Source of the DNA: Euglena gracilis
Taxonomy: Eukaryota > Euglenida > Euglenophyceae > Euglenales
NCBI GenBank assembly: GCA_039621445.1
Contig: CP154954.1
Span: 74,660,265 to 74,724,264, forward strand
Direction of reading: 5' to 3'
DNA length: 64,000 nt
A model generated the notes under the pieces. The model saw only the letters and a program-made list of their open reading frames with translations. It ran no database searches and was not told where the DNA came from. How positions within the stretch are numbered: the stretch's first letter is position 1; every line of letters begins with the position of its first letter. Of the stretch, positions 10,932 through 20,745 are shown in pieces. Made by a program: the position numbers and the translations under genes.

Positions 10932-11375
10932 TTACTGCCACCGTTGTTCCGCTGACATGCTTTCCCGAGGAATACCAAAGTGTAATGTAGCATTTGCGCA
11001 TTTGCGCGCATCAAACGTTAAAAAAATGTGTACGTGAGTGGTGATGCTGTCAGCGCGCATCAAAAGTGTGAACTGTTTCATATTGATCCTAAGTGGCAAG
11101 TGTGGTAGGCCCTGTATGTATACTGCGTCTGACAAAGAGTTCCTTCACACCCCTTTGAAAATAGTGACCCATCAGTCAAAGCGTTTGCATCCCTGTACAC
11201 GCTCCGTGTTTGTTTGGGTAATTCTCTGTGTTCTGAAAGCAGGGGGAAAGGTACTGAACGTTTGTAGCTCCGTAGGTTTGAGAGTATGCACGTTTTTGAA
11301 TACAGTGGTTCAAACCCCCCTCCCAGAAGCCACATATTGTGTGTTATTTGCGCAATTGCGCGCATCAAAAGTTTT

Positions 11376-11505
11376 ATTTTAAATTAAATAAATAAAATTA
11401 AATTAAATAAATTTTTAAATTAAGTTTATTTAAATTTTAAGTTTATTTTATTTAAATTTTAAATATAAATTTAAATTTAAATTATTTTAAATAATATCAA
11501 TACAG
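11376..11505. repeat. AT-only low-complexity tract
   Basis: About 130 bp made almost only of A and T (AAATTAAATAAAT and similar), with several short palindromes. It separates the end of gene A from a possible terminal exon and is sharply different from its GC-rich neighbours. Confidence 0.85.
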
Positions 11506-11526
11506 TGGTGCACTGCGAGTCTGCCG

Positions 11527-11742
11527 TTGCCCGTGGCCGCTGACTCCTCGTCGGAGGGGTCTCTGCAAGAGAGACCGACTCGACGGTCGCGTTTTGAATC
11601 GCCAGGCCCTGACACGTCACCTCCGCGGCTGGGCGGGCGGGTACCAGTGGAGCGCGGGGCGGCCACCAGCAGTCAGGACACTATGGAGCCGAGGGGGGCT
11701 CGCGCGTACGTCCCGGCGGACCCCTTCGAGGGGTCTGACTGA
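11527..11742 (+). CDS. Possible terminal exon of gene A, disordered tail
   Basis: A GC-rich open stretch ends in TGA at 11740-11742. It codes for a Ser/Pro/Arg/Glu-rich, probably disordered segment (SEGSLQERPTRRSRFESPG, then VPADPFEGSD). The acceptor could be the AG at 11504-11505 or the one in GCGAG just before 11520. It follows gene A on the same strand with similar base composition, but I cannot prove the splice, and it could be a separate short gene. Confidence 0.4.
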   Translation: MPVAADSSSEGSLQERPTRRSRFESPGPDTSPPRLGGRVPVERGAATSSQDTMEPRGARAYVPADPFEGSD

Positions 11743-12289
11743 GCGGATTTTCTGAAGAGGCGACGATTCAGCAACTTCTGATACAAATGATACCACGCTT
11801 TAGTTAACGGATCAATCGATGCGCCGTAACCAGGTGCATGCGCGCCAAAAGAAAAAAATTGAAAACTCCCCTGCGTACACCTTCTGGATTTCCAAAAAAG
11901 CAGGCCTACGGACGTCCAACGGCAAACCGCCCGTGCGTTAACAGTTTCGCGACCTGAATGCGTGACGTGTCACCCCCGGTTTGTGTTGGGCATTTTTTGA
12001 CACAGATAGGCCGTGAAAGATTACAAAAACGTGGCATATCCATACCCCCCCTTGCTACGGGCCAGAATAATGCATGTTGTGCGTTCCGTTGTACTGTTTC
12101 ACACTTTTCACATTTTTTTTGCCTGAAAATACCCAAGTCGGATGAATTTTTGCCACATTTGGGGCGGGTTGCCTCCCGTAGGGTAGAAGGCGTTTAAAAT
12201 GCGCTTCATTCAGCTGTTGAATGTGTAGTTCAGTCACTGGTGAGAAACCCCCTCTTTTTGAAACTGCGCCTTGCCTCAGGTCGCACACC
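11743..12289. other. Gap between gene A and gene B
   Basis: No supported gene and, unusually for this block, no clear near-palindrome. Immediately before the gene B start is TTGCCTCAGG, which could be a 3' splice site ending a 5' untranslated intron. Confidence 0.5.
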
Positions 12290-12680
12290 ATGGCCGACCC
12301 TGTGGCTGTCCCCCCGGAGGGGGAGCCCGCCGTCCCCGGGCAGGCGGAGCCCGGGACCGAGGTGGCGGAGGCCGGAGCGGAGCCCGCCCCGGCCGAGGCC
12401 GCTGCAGCGCAGGAGCCGAAGCTCACCGCCAAGCCGGGGCGGGTCCGCCCCCGCACCACCGCCCGGAACCTCCCCATTGCGGAGGTGTACAAGGAGGAGG
12501 TCAAGCAGTGGGTGCTGGCGACCGGCACCAAACTCCCCCTCGACGTCCTCCACGTCGACTACGGTATGACGGAGGGCCAGACCCGCCCCCTCGACAACAA
12601 CGAAGTGGAGCGCAAGCTCCGGCAGCTGCAGCTCAACCCCCCGCTGGAGCCGGTGCGGGTGACGGTCTGGAAGAAGACCG
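12290..12680 (+). CDS. Gene B exon 1: ParB-like domain protein, start
   Basis: The start is taken at ATG 12290 in a good context (CACACCATGG); an in-frame ATG at 12221 is an alternative. Residues 1-45 are Pro/Glu/Ala-rich and disordered. The rest resembles the N-terminal part of a ParB/sulfiredoxin-fold domain: VLHVDYGMTEGQTRPLD (a position-then-arginine loop), NNEVERKLRQLQ, and a strand ending in RVTVWKKT. ParB-type domains bind DNA or nucleotides; the role here is unknown. The donor GTGTGT at 12681 leaves one base, completed by the next exon as Glu. Confidence 0.75.
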
Positions 12681-12821
12681 GTGTGTCTCTCAGTGTGATT
12701 GTGTGTTATATGACTGCTTGAGGTGTGACGGTCTCTCTGACATCAGTTAGTCTGTGGAGTCTATGTTGATATGTGGGGCTCTGCTTTGGCAACAGTGCTT
12801 TTCATGGTAGGTACTATTTTA

Positions 12822-12962
12822 TTTACGCATTTGCGCGCACAAACACACAATGCATTTGATTTGCGCATTTGCGCGCACAAACGCACAATGTCATTTGATT
12901 TGCGCACTTGCGCGCACACACGCATACACTTTATTTGATTTGCGCAATTGCGCGCACATCCT
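12822..12962 (+). repeat. Four tandem near-palindromes in gene B intron 1
   Basis: Copies near 12822, 12859, 12899 and 12938, spaced about 39 bp apart and all in the forward orientation. Each has the form TTTGCGCA-NTTG-CGCGCACA followed by CACAATGCATTTGA-like DNA. The repeated unit therefore includes the spacer. The last copy ends just before the acceptor of exon 2. Confidence 0.85.
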
Positions 12963-12978
12963 GCTATTGTTTTCACAG

Positions 12979-13073
12979 AGAACCACTATGTGCTGATGTC
13001 GGGGCAGCACATCACCTCGGCGCTGAAGCGCTGGGCGGAGGGCTTCAGGTCCCAGAAGTTGAACCCCCCGAAG
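12979..13073 (+). CDS. Gene B exon 2: ParB-like domain, second part
   Basis: Acceptor TTTTCACAG ends at 12978. The peptide NHYVLMSGQHITSALKRWAE matches the ParB core strand-helix (hydrophobic strand, then Gly-Gln/Glu-His/Arg-hydrophobic helix). The exon seems to stop after Pro-Pro-Lys, where the next bases are GATTCAG. No GT donor gives the right frame here. A GA donor joined to the AG at 13258-13259 keeps the frame. Alternatively the exon reads on a few codons to a GT near 13089. Confidence 0.7.
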
Positions 13074-13105
13074 GATTCAGCTCTGTATTTGGTTGTGTGG
13101 GTGCT

Positions 13106-13203
13106 GTTTTGCCCCTCTCATGTTACCCCTCTCATGCAGCCCCTCTCATGCAGCCCCTCTCATGCAGCCCCTCTCATGCCACCCCTCTTGTGTCGCCCCG
13201 TCT
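13106..13203 (+). repeat. 15-bp pyrimidine-rich tandem repeat in gene B intron 2
   Basis: About six copies of CCCCTCTCATGCAGC with small changes fill most of the short intron between gene B exons 2 and 3. Most copies carry a CAG, so each is a potential 3' splice site with its own pyrimidine tract. Confidence 0.85.
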
Positions 13204-13259
13204 CGTGCCGGGTCTCCCAGGTCTGACAGACAGTGGTGCAAATGCAGGGCTGTGGCCAG

Positions 13260-13478
13260 GGGAAGTACGTCCTCGCCACCATCCTCCACCCCTTGACCCC
13301 GGTGCACCTGCGGCGGGCGGCCGGCGGGGATGCGCAGGCCATCCAGTCGTCGGTGAAGGAGCTGTCCATCCCCCAGTTCGCCAACCTCCTGGTGAAGGGG
13401 AAGCACATCAGCACGGTGCCGGCGGTGCGGCTGGCGGCGGCCTACCGGCAGGCCGGCTGGGACCGGTCGGTCCCACAG
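13260..13478 (+). CDS. Gene B exon 3
   Basis: Starts after the AG in GTGGCCAG (13258-13259); the same frame is open from 13233, so a start at 13233-13234 is possible. It codes for GKYVLATILHPLTPVHLRR, then an Ala/Gln-rich helix and FANLLVKGKHIS. This fits the segment after the ParB core, where a strand is followed by Thr-Pro and an Arg-rich helix. The CAG at 13476-13478 precedes a GTGTGG donor, phase 0. Confidence 0.65.
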
Positions 13479-13639
13479 GTGTGGGCCCAGTCCAGTACCT
13501 CTGCCACAGCACCCTTGCATTTACTTTGATGACGTTGTTCCCATTTTATTTGCGCGCATAAAAAGTTTCACAAAGGCATAGTGCATTAATTCCCATGATG
13601 TAGTGGCACAGGACGTCAGTCTCTGTGTCATTGCCTCAG

Positions 13640-13940
13640 GGGCAGGTCATCCAGATGTGGGGGCCGCTGCAGCGGCTGGTGGAGGAGAACCCGGAGGCGG
13701 TGGCGGGGCTGCTGAGCGTCGAGTCGGCGCTGGCGGCGAGGGGCCGCACGCTGCTGTCCTCCCACGTGCGGTCCCTCCGGCGGCTGCTGACCCCCGAGGC
13801 GCGGGCCCAGGTGGCGGCGGCGCTGCAGAGCCCGGGGATCGGGCTGGCCCAGCTGGAGCATGCGGTGACCGAGGCCACCCACGAGATGTGGGTGGCCTTC
13901 GCGTGGCGGGGCGACAACCCCAACATCCACGCGCGGATGG
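13640..13940 (+). CDS. Gene B exon 4
   Basis: Acceptor TGCCTCAG ends at 13639 in phase 0 with exon 3. About 100 codons: helical, Leu/Ala/Glu-rich (VIQMWGPLQRLVEENPE, then SLRRLLTPEARAQVAAAL), and a Trp-containing end (MWVAFAWRGDNPN). The donor is GTGTGCC at 13941, or two bases later. The choice sets the frame of the first part of exon 5. Function unknown. Confidence 0.65.
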
Positions 13941-14080
13941 GTGTGCCACTGGGGTCTGGGGTGGTCAGGGTTGCATATGAAGGGTTGCATATCATTCGAC
14001 GGCGGTTGGTGGTGATGGTCACTGGGTGCATTATAACTGTCGTCTCGTGCTTCTCCCCCCCCTTCACTGTTGTCTCGCAG

Positions 14081-14356
14081 TGCACAACGGGGCGGAGTGC
14101 AGCCACTTCAAGCGGACCGTCCCTGGTGGCGGCTCTGCAGGTGACCCGGCTGGGGTCGTGGACCTGGAGCCCGGCGGAGCCGAAGCCCCCCCTGGCGGCG
14201 GTGCTGACGGCCCCCTTCTGGGTGGAGGCGCAGTACGAGGAGCTGCGGGCCTCCTTCGCCCTGCCGACGGTGGAGACCGAGGTGGTGGCCAAGGAGGGCG
14301 GGGCCGCGGTGCCGGCGGAGGCGCTGGGCGCTGCAGTGGGCCTCATCATCGTCGAG
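14081..14356 (+). CDS. Gene B exon 5 (frame of first part uncertain)
   Basis: Acceptor TGTCTCGCAG ends at 14080. Two readings compete for the first 60 bases: VHNGAECSHFKR (donor at 13941) or a frame continuous with the rest (donor at 13943). From about 14130 the frame is clear, with RLGSWTWSPAEPKPP, then APFWVEAQYEELRASFALP, ending in IIVE at a GTCACC donor in phase 0. A 22-base piece between them (GTCCCTGG...GCTCTGCAG) would restore the first reading if removed, but that is too short for an ordinary intron. The alternative donor is simpler. Confidence 0.6.
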
Positions 14357-14644
14357 GTCACCCACAACACGGGCTCAGGGTTCTGTTTAACGTGAACATT
14401 GTTTTTTTTGGTCTGTTTCCGTTTTACTTGCGCAATTGCGCGCACACACACAAAAAAAAGAAAACTATTGTCGCATGTACGTCAGTGACTGCTTCCCACA
14501 ATGTCATTGTGTTTTTTTTTAAAATTTGATGCGCGCACTTGCGCAAATGTTACGATGCACGCACATGCGCAAATCAAATTACTCAGTTGTCTGTCAATGC
14601 GTCAACACCCTGAAACAGGATCCTGCCCCCTCCTGTCCGAGCAG

Positions 14645-14857
14645 GTGAAGCGCCTGGCCGGCGTCGTGCCGGTCGCCATCTACGGCGGTGCCGGGGCGGT
14701 GGCTGCGGTGGAGGCGGCGGTGCGGCGGCTGGCGCCGGGACGGGAGACGGTCACGGTGGACGTCTGGCTGCGGCAGGGGGGCCAGGGGGTGGCCCGGAAG
14801 TTCGAGAAGCGGGCCCTGGTGGTGGTGTACGGCCCGGGTGACGTGGAGAGAAGCAAG
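14645..14857 (+). CDS. Gene B exon 6
   Basis: Acceptor CCGAGCAG ends at 14644, phase 0 on both sides. 71 codons: VKRLAGVVPVAIYGGAG, an Ala/Val-rich helix, TVTVDVWLRQGGQG, and a hydrophobic strand ALVVVYGPGDVE. The donor GTACCC follows at 14858. The mixed alpha/beta look suggests a folded domain, but I do not recognise it. The intron after it carries an inverted near-palindrome at 14958. Confidence 0.65.
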
Positions 14858-15040
14858 GTACCCCACCCACATCATGCATTGTACAGCAAGTTCAAGTGGG
14901 AGGTGCCTGAAAGCCACCCATTGCTTAGCAGCCTATTTTTTATATTGATGTTAGTCATTTGATGCGCGCAATTGCGCGCACCTTATACGAAAAAGCCTTT
15001 CAGTCTTCCGTGTTCGTCTGCTCCCCTCGTCCCCTCGTAG

Positions 15041-16384
15041 GTGCTGCCGAAGGTGGAGTGGGACGTGGAGTCAGGCTGCGGGCAGGGGCTGCACTGGCTG
15101 TGCGTGGAGTGGCTGTGGCGGCGGGTGGTGCGGCGGATGGAGGCGGCCAACGCCATGGTCATCCAGACCGCCGACGCGGCGGTGGGGGCCCGGGTGGCGG
15201 CCTGGGCGGCCAAGCCCCCCGAGGTGCTGGTGGTGGTGGAGGACTCGGCCAGCAGCCTGGAGGACGTCACCCAGACCGTGGCCAACACGGTGACCTGCCC
15301 CGGCCCGTCGCCTCCGCCATGCTGCCCCTCCTGCTGGCCGCCCTGGAAGGGGGGGACGCCCTCTGGGTCCCCCTGGAGAACGCCGCCCTCCAGGACAAGC
15401 TCCGCCTGGCCGCTGAGGAGGCGGGGCGAAGGGCCAAGGAGGCCGAGGAGCGGCGCCGCCAGACCAAGATCCGGCAGGAGCAGCGCCGCCTGCAGAAGCT
15501 GGAGGAGCGCCAGAAGGGTGGGGGTGACCGGAAGAAGAAGCGCCGGAAGAAGGAGCCGGAGAGGAAGCCCAGCAGGCCCCCAGCCCCCAAGCCCCGACGG
15601 GAGGAGACCGAGGCGGGGGACAGCCCGGAGGAAGGCAACGTGGAGATGACCGCCCCCGGCCGGGAGACCCCGGAGCTGACCCCACCCGCCAGCCAGCCCG
15701 AGGGGGCCAGCCCCATCATCGTGCCGCCGCCGGTGGCCCAGCCCAGCCGCCAACCGGAGGAGGAGGAGGTGGAGGAGGACAGCAGCAGCAGCAGCAGCAG
15801 CAGCAGTGACAGCTCGGACACCTCCTGCCAGCGAAGCTCCCGCAGTCCCACCAGTGCAGCAGGGAGAAGAGGAAGAGGAGGAGGACACCATCGAGGAGAT
15901 CACCCCCGGGTACCGGAGGCCGGAGCCCCAGAAGGGGAAGGAGAGACAGGGGGAAGGCAAGGGGGAGGGCAAGGGCAAGGGCAAGGGCAAAGGAGGCAAG
16001 GAGGACACCCGGTGGAGGGCGGCGGGGCTGATCCCTCCCCCGGGCCCGGGGGAGGCCCTGAAGGGCCCGAAGTCGTACCACCTCCTCGACCCCAAGAAGT
16101 ACCCGGCGATGAAGCACATCATCGAGGCGTCCAAGGCCAAGGTGGCCGCGGAGGCAGCGGCGTCGCAGGCAGCGGCGGTCTCAGCACCGGCAGCGCCGCA
16201 GGAGGCGGAGTCCGAGGAGGCGGAGTCCGAGGAGGAGGAGGAGGCCCCGGCACCGCCACCGCCTCGTACCGCCCCGCCTGCGGCGCCCCGGAGCACCGTC
16301 CGCCGCGGGCTGCCCAAGCCCGGCGCCAAGCCGGCGGCCGCCTCGGAGAGCCTGGCCAAGCGGCTCTCCAAGCACAAGAAATGA
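15041..16384 (+). CDS. Gene B last exon: helical segment and charged low-complexity tail
   Basis: Acceptor CCCTCGTAG ends at 15040, phase 0. The first part is helical (LHWLCVEWLWRRVVRRMEA). Near 15290 the frame must change by one base: beyond it the good frame reads SAMLPLLLAALEGGDALW, then a long Arg/Lys/Glu coiled coil, Pro-rich linkers, an acidic run and nine Ser from AGC repeats (about 15781-15808). Near 15830 it must shift back, giving EEEEEEDTIEEI, a Gly/Lys repeat, acidic Ala-rich sequence and a basic end KRLSKHKK before TGA at 16382-16384. The two shifts cancel out. They may be sequencing errors, or 15319 may start another product. Confidence 0.6.
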
Positions 16385-16657
16385 GACTGCCTGTGGGCCT
16401 GTCTCAGCACTTTTTTTTTCAGTTCTCCTTCCCACTCCATTCTGTACTTCTCGTATCTTTTTTTAAAAAAAACACCTTTGATGCGCGCAATTGCGCAAAT
16501 GTTACAGTTACAAGTGTTTCCCCCTCTCAGTCCCCTCTTGGCTATGGTCTGTCCCCTCTCAGAATCCTTATTTTAAACAAAAAATTCATCTTTCATGTTG
16601 ATGCGCGCAATTGCGCAAATAAAACGCACACTTTGTTGTTTTGTCATTTGTCTGCCA

Positions 16658-16750
16658 GCTGGGAGACAGTGCCCCACCGCCGTGGTGTCGGTGTACACCG
16701 CCCCCCTGCTGACCGTCATCCCCAAGCCCTCTACCCTGCCGGGGGGTGGA
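16658..16750 (+). CDS. Candidate small exon downstream of gene B
   Basis: After TTTGTCTGCCAG a GC-rich stretch reads QCPTAVVSVYTAPLLTVIPK in one frame, with a hydrophobic strand pattern, ending near a G run at 16742. It lies between two inverted near-palindromes (16479, 16599) and one at 17103. Gene, phase and downstream exon are unknown. Confidence 0.35.
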
Positions 16751-18935
16751 CTTGTGTTTTTTTTTTGTGAGTTGGTGTGGCACACCCCTCTCGTGACCCT
16801 GCAGCCCTCCTTGTCGTGCCGTACTGCCCCTCTCACCCGTGTCACAATAAAAAAAACATCACCCCCCCCCAAGCACCACCCCCCACTGACAACCTGCGCG
16901 CGGGCGGAGTGAATGAGTGTGGGCGGCTCCTCCTCCTGTTCAGCCCCGGGCGGCCAGCGTGTCCACCGCCCGCCGGGGGTCTGTTTGCCTGGTTCACTCT
17001 TTTTGTTTTCTTTGTGGTCTGCTCATCCTCATCTCTTTCAATCGTCTGGTTCTTCCACCGGCACCCCTCTCACACCCTGGCACGCACACCATCGTACGTT
17101 TTATTTGCGCAATTGCGCACATCAACATCAAGTATCTGTTTTGGTGCCTCACAAAAACACCAAGGCCAAAGTCCCGGGTTGCACGCACACAAGCCACCAT
17201 ACACTGGCAACCAGGCCCCCACTGACAACCCCTGCGGGCGTCTCACCCCTACCGCCCTGCCCGCTGCACACCACCCCTGCACACCCTCTGCACCGTCACA
17301 CCTCTGCACCCTGGACCCCTCCTCCCCCTACCCCCTGCACACCAGAACCATCAACCCGCACCCCTCCCAGAGCCCTGTCACCCTTTCCGCTGCTTTCACT
17401 ACGAATCAAAAATTCATAAGTCCTCAAGGTCAAAGCAGACACACACACTCCAAGGCACCGGGAGGGAACACACTGCCGGCGAGTTCACTTCCCCAAAAAA
17501 GGCTCCGCGCACTCCAAGGGGCGGGCAGGGTCCCGGTCCCCAGGTGCTTTTTTCAGTTTTTTTCCATTTGGGCGGGCAGGGTCCCGGGGGTTTGGCCCAA
17601 AATAAAATTTCTGGACACCTGAAAAACCCCAGTTTTTTGGCAAAATCCCAGGGGCCTCTCCGCCAAAGCCAAAAAATTCCTCCGTTTTTGCCCTTGCTTT
17701 TCGGCGTGTCTCTCCACCCTCCGGACCTTCCCCGCCGGAATCAAAAAACCGGGGGATTTGCGCATATGCGCAAATAAAAAGTTAAAACCTTAAGTGCCAA
17801 TTAGGCCGCCTAAGAAACAGTTGCACACGCTATATTTTAAATAACCACAGCCCACCACACTGCACCACCACAATCCCCAGGATAAGGAGAAGGGTGCAGT
17901 TAGTTTCATTTTAACCAGGACGGTCCAGAAGCAAAAAAAATACTGTACAGTTTTTTTTAAGACCGAGGAGGGTCCCCCCACCCACCCAGCCGCCAGGGGG
18001 GCGGGGGGGGGCGGGGTGGGGGGTCCCGGGGGACCCACTCATTTTCCCCTGAAAGTGTCCAAAAATCGCGAAAATGCCAAAAATAGCACTTTTCAAAGAT
18101 TATCGGCACCTTCGGTCACCCCTTCCGGCGGGGGGGGGGGGGCTGGGGGCTCGGCTGGACCCACCCACCCTGCCCCCCTCCCCAGGGGTCCAAAACTAAA
18201 AAAAAACCCTATTCAGGTACTAGAACATTACATGTATTGTGTGTGATATACTGCAATGCATTACAGATGTCATATGTGAAATATAATATACCATGAAGTA
18301 CATGAGGCACATTGCACAGGACACATTACATAATATATGGTTTATGTGTGTACATGTATAATATTTATACACATACACACACATATATAAATGCATATGC
18401 ACACATATATATGTACATACATACATACACATGCAATGTATTTACTTGTATAATGACTCAGGTGCCTTATTTGATCCCCGCCTGTTGTGGGGCATATGCG
18501 ATCCCCCTTCTTATCCTTGAATCACTTGTGGCTCTAATGCGTACCTGAACCCATGGGGGGGGATGTATGCCACAAGGCTCTTCAAAATATGCAATGCAAA
18601 AAATGTCAAGAAAAAAGTGCAAAAAAAATATGCAAAAAAATGCAAGTTGTGTATAAACATCTTTAGGAGCTCCCGGGGCTGCACACTTTTCGACTTAGAA
18701 AATTTTCAACGACTCCAGAAAGGTAACCCCAAAGGAAAATGTGATGCAAACTTGCAAAGTGATATGGTTGGTTCACTTGGTTGCATCCACTTACTTCAAA
18801 GCAATCCGGCTCTGAAGGTGCCAGAATATTAGAAGTTTTTTGGCTGCATTGATGGATGGATGTGTCGAAATATTTTTATATATAGCACGTTGTATGTTGC
18901 TTATTGTGTATGTGATGTGTTACGCCGCAATCATA
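16751..18935. other. Non-coding stretch between the plus-strand block and the minus-strand exons
   Basis: Pyrimidine- and proline-codon-rich DNA to about 17400, with the last near-palindromes at 17103-17122 and 17757-17777. GGGCGGGCAGGGTCCCGG is repeated at 17519 and 17571. G and C runs at 17960-18180 follow, then AT- and CA-rich DNA at 18230-18440 and TGCAAAAAA repeats at about 18590-18645. I support no gene here. Confidence 0.5.
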
Positions 18936-19070
18936 CCCCCCCCCGGGGGGAACTGTCATGCCCGAGAACCTGTCAGGGTCCCACCTGGGAAACTGTCAGG
19001 GCACCGTTACCGGCTAACCTGTCAGTATAAGAAGTTGTCAGGGTCCCCGGAAACTGGCGGGGGGTAATAT
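18936..19070. repeat. C/G-run array with AACTGTCAGGG motif
   Basis: Begins ATACCCCCCCCCGGGGGG and ends GGGGGGTAATAT. In between are five units like AACCTGTCAGGGTCCC. The ends are inverse to each other over about eight bases. It is the same design as the arrays at 2.3, 3.7-4.2, 5.7-6.1 and 20.8-21.4 kb, with its own motif. Confidence 0.65.
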
Positions 19071-19720
19071 ATCATTACCATAGTGCATGCCATTATCACT
19101 GAATGAAAGATCCACAGGAAAAATGGCCGAAAAAAGGGACACGTGGCAAATAGGTCAACGTCGAGGGAAAATTGATGTTTGGCATCCTTGGATCATTGCC
19201 CATCCACCCAACCGGTCGAACAGATGTGCTTTTAACTTAGGTCTTAGCCTCAGTTCGATGCCGAAACTGGCCGTTGGCGGCACTTAAGCCTAAGGTCCTT
19301 TACAGAATCCCATCATTAAAGGTCCGCCCTGCTTTAAACGAAGAAACAGTTCTCAGTAGAGTCAAATACATTCCCAGATCCATAAATCATGCAAATTGCA
19401 TAATTTGCATTTTTTTAAAAAATCAAAAATCTTATACATTTTCATTTTCCCGCATAATTAGCATTTTTTTGCCCAAATGAAAAATTTGTGAAACGTCGCA
19501 TTTTTTTGCATTTTTTGGGTACTTTCCCTTTCCGACTTTATTCGGGCACTTGCACAGACAAATTACTCCACTTTCAGACAACTGGAGGTCGCATAAGCAG
19601 TGGTTGTGTGGTGAAGTATCTGGAGTGCCCAGGCATGAGCCCCTTCGCCGGTGGGGGTATGATCTGGGTGGTGGGTGGGGCCGGCCACGCCTCACAACAT
19701 AAAATTCAATATAATTCTGC

Positions 19721-19859
19721 CTGTTGGCAGCCCCAGCGGGCCGTTGAACAGGACGATGGGCTGGCTGGCGTTGGTGATGCCGCTGCCCCCTTGCCCCGTT
19801 GCAAACCCGTTGGGGTTCAGGGCCACGAGGTCTGGGTCTAGCCGCGCACAGCCAAGAAG
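19721..19859 (-). CDS. PstS-like gene, second domain: exon after the Trp-Asp-Pro loop
   Basis: Acceptor CCCCCCAG (AG at 19860-19861). The peptide includes LDPDLVALNPNGFATG, which matches the (W-x-)Asp-Pro-x-Leu/Ile-x-x-Leu-Asn-Pro loop following the LxxIFxGxI-x-x-W helix in PstS-type phosphate-binding proteins. A hydrophobic strand follows (SQPIVLFNGPLGLP). The exon ends at CCAACAG followed by GCAGAA, which fits a GC donor; no GT lies nearby in frame. It follows the exon at 20584-20685 on the minus strand. Confidence 0.6.
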
Positions 19860-20583
19860 CTGGGGGGGAGGGGGGCGGCTGCTCCGCGTTCATTGGTTGC
19901 CTGGACAAGGTGTTGCCGACACCCACCCAGTTACCCAGCCCTTTGGGCGTCATCGGTGTCATTAGCGGATCCCATTTGGGGCTCCGGGTCTCAGCCGAGA
20001 AACAGGAACAGGGAAACTACTGCAGAGCCTGGGAATACGGTCCACGGCCCCGCCACCTCAATACAAACCAGCTGAGCCGAAAACCAACCAATAACAAGTT
20101 GCCTTCCTGACTTTTCTATGCCAAACCGACAGCGACAGTTGGTAAAAACAAACATTCTCCCCGGGGAATGTGCTGTTGCACACATTGTTTGTAAGCTAAT
20201 GATGCGGAGCTGATCATGAACGGACAGTATTTGCACGAGGTAATATCAGAAAGAGCCCGGGGGTCCAGCCGGCCGGCTGGAAAAGGTGCTGGTTGGGAAA
20301 AATGTTGGGTGGCTTGCCCCCCCAGGGGGGGGTCCCGCCTAAGAAATTCCCTGGTTTGCACGTTATACCTCCTTGGTGTGGTTGGACTCAAAATTTCAAA
20401 TGTGAGAAGGCATGTTTCAAACCCTTTGGCTGCATTGTAGGCCCCTGGGTGATTTAAGCCCCCATCCACCGGGAGCGAGGCTTCTGGTTCGCAGGGAAGA
20501 CCTCGCTGACGAATGCAGTGACCCACACGCAGAGGTCTCCAGAAGCTGGGAATACATCCAACCATGATCAACTTCTGTCCTGG

Positions 20584-20685
20584 CCAGGTTTGAATGTCGC
20601 CGGCCAGGATGCGCGCCAACGTCGTCACATTCAACACCAGATCGAGACGGGGCTGAAGAGTGGGCATTGAAAACTTCCGGGAACC
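20584..20685 (-). CDS. PstS-like gene, second domain: LxxILxGxI-x-x-W exon
   Basis: Acceptor TTGTTCAG (AG at 20686-20687) follows a pyrimidine tract. The peptide has LVLNVTTLARILAGDIQTW, a clear match to the PstS-family pattern Leu-Val-Leu-Ser ... Leu-Ala-x-Ile-Phe-x-Gly-x-Ile-x-x-Trp. It is the second occurrence of this pattern in the gene; the first is at 58792-58899. This is my main evidence for two tandem binding-protein domains. The donor is not resolved: reading may continue a little beyond 20584, and a GC donor at the Trp codon is possible. Confidence 0.65.
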
Positions 20686-20745
20686 CTGAACAACCCAAAC
20701 CAAAGGAAGGTGGGGAGGCCAGTTGGAAAATATTGATGTGTTTTT

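Larger units (their letters stand above)
6278..17777. repeat. Dispersed near-palindrome family, core TGCGCAATTGCGCGCAT
   Basis: About 25 copies in introns and flanks of genes A and B, none in exons. The arms are TTTGCGCA on one side and TGCGCGCATCAAA or TGCGCGCACA on the other; the centre is AATT, ATTT or ACTT. Forward copies are near 6828, 6938, 7254, 8539, 10990, 11345, 12825-12960 and 14427. Inverted copies (starting TTTGATGCGCGC) are near 8626, 14528, 14958, 16479 and 16599. Symmetric variants are near 6281 and 17757. The two arms differ, so each copy has an orientation. Confidence 0.85.

Noticed and set aside
13476-14140. A 22-base removable segment in gene B exon 5 as a pygmy intron
   Set aside because: It would restore a frame and has GT...AG ends, but an alternative donor two bases downstream of 13941 explains the frame without an intron far below normal size.
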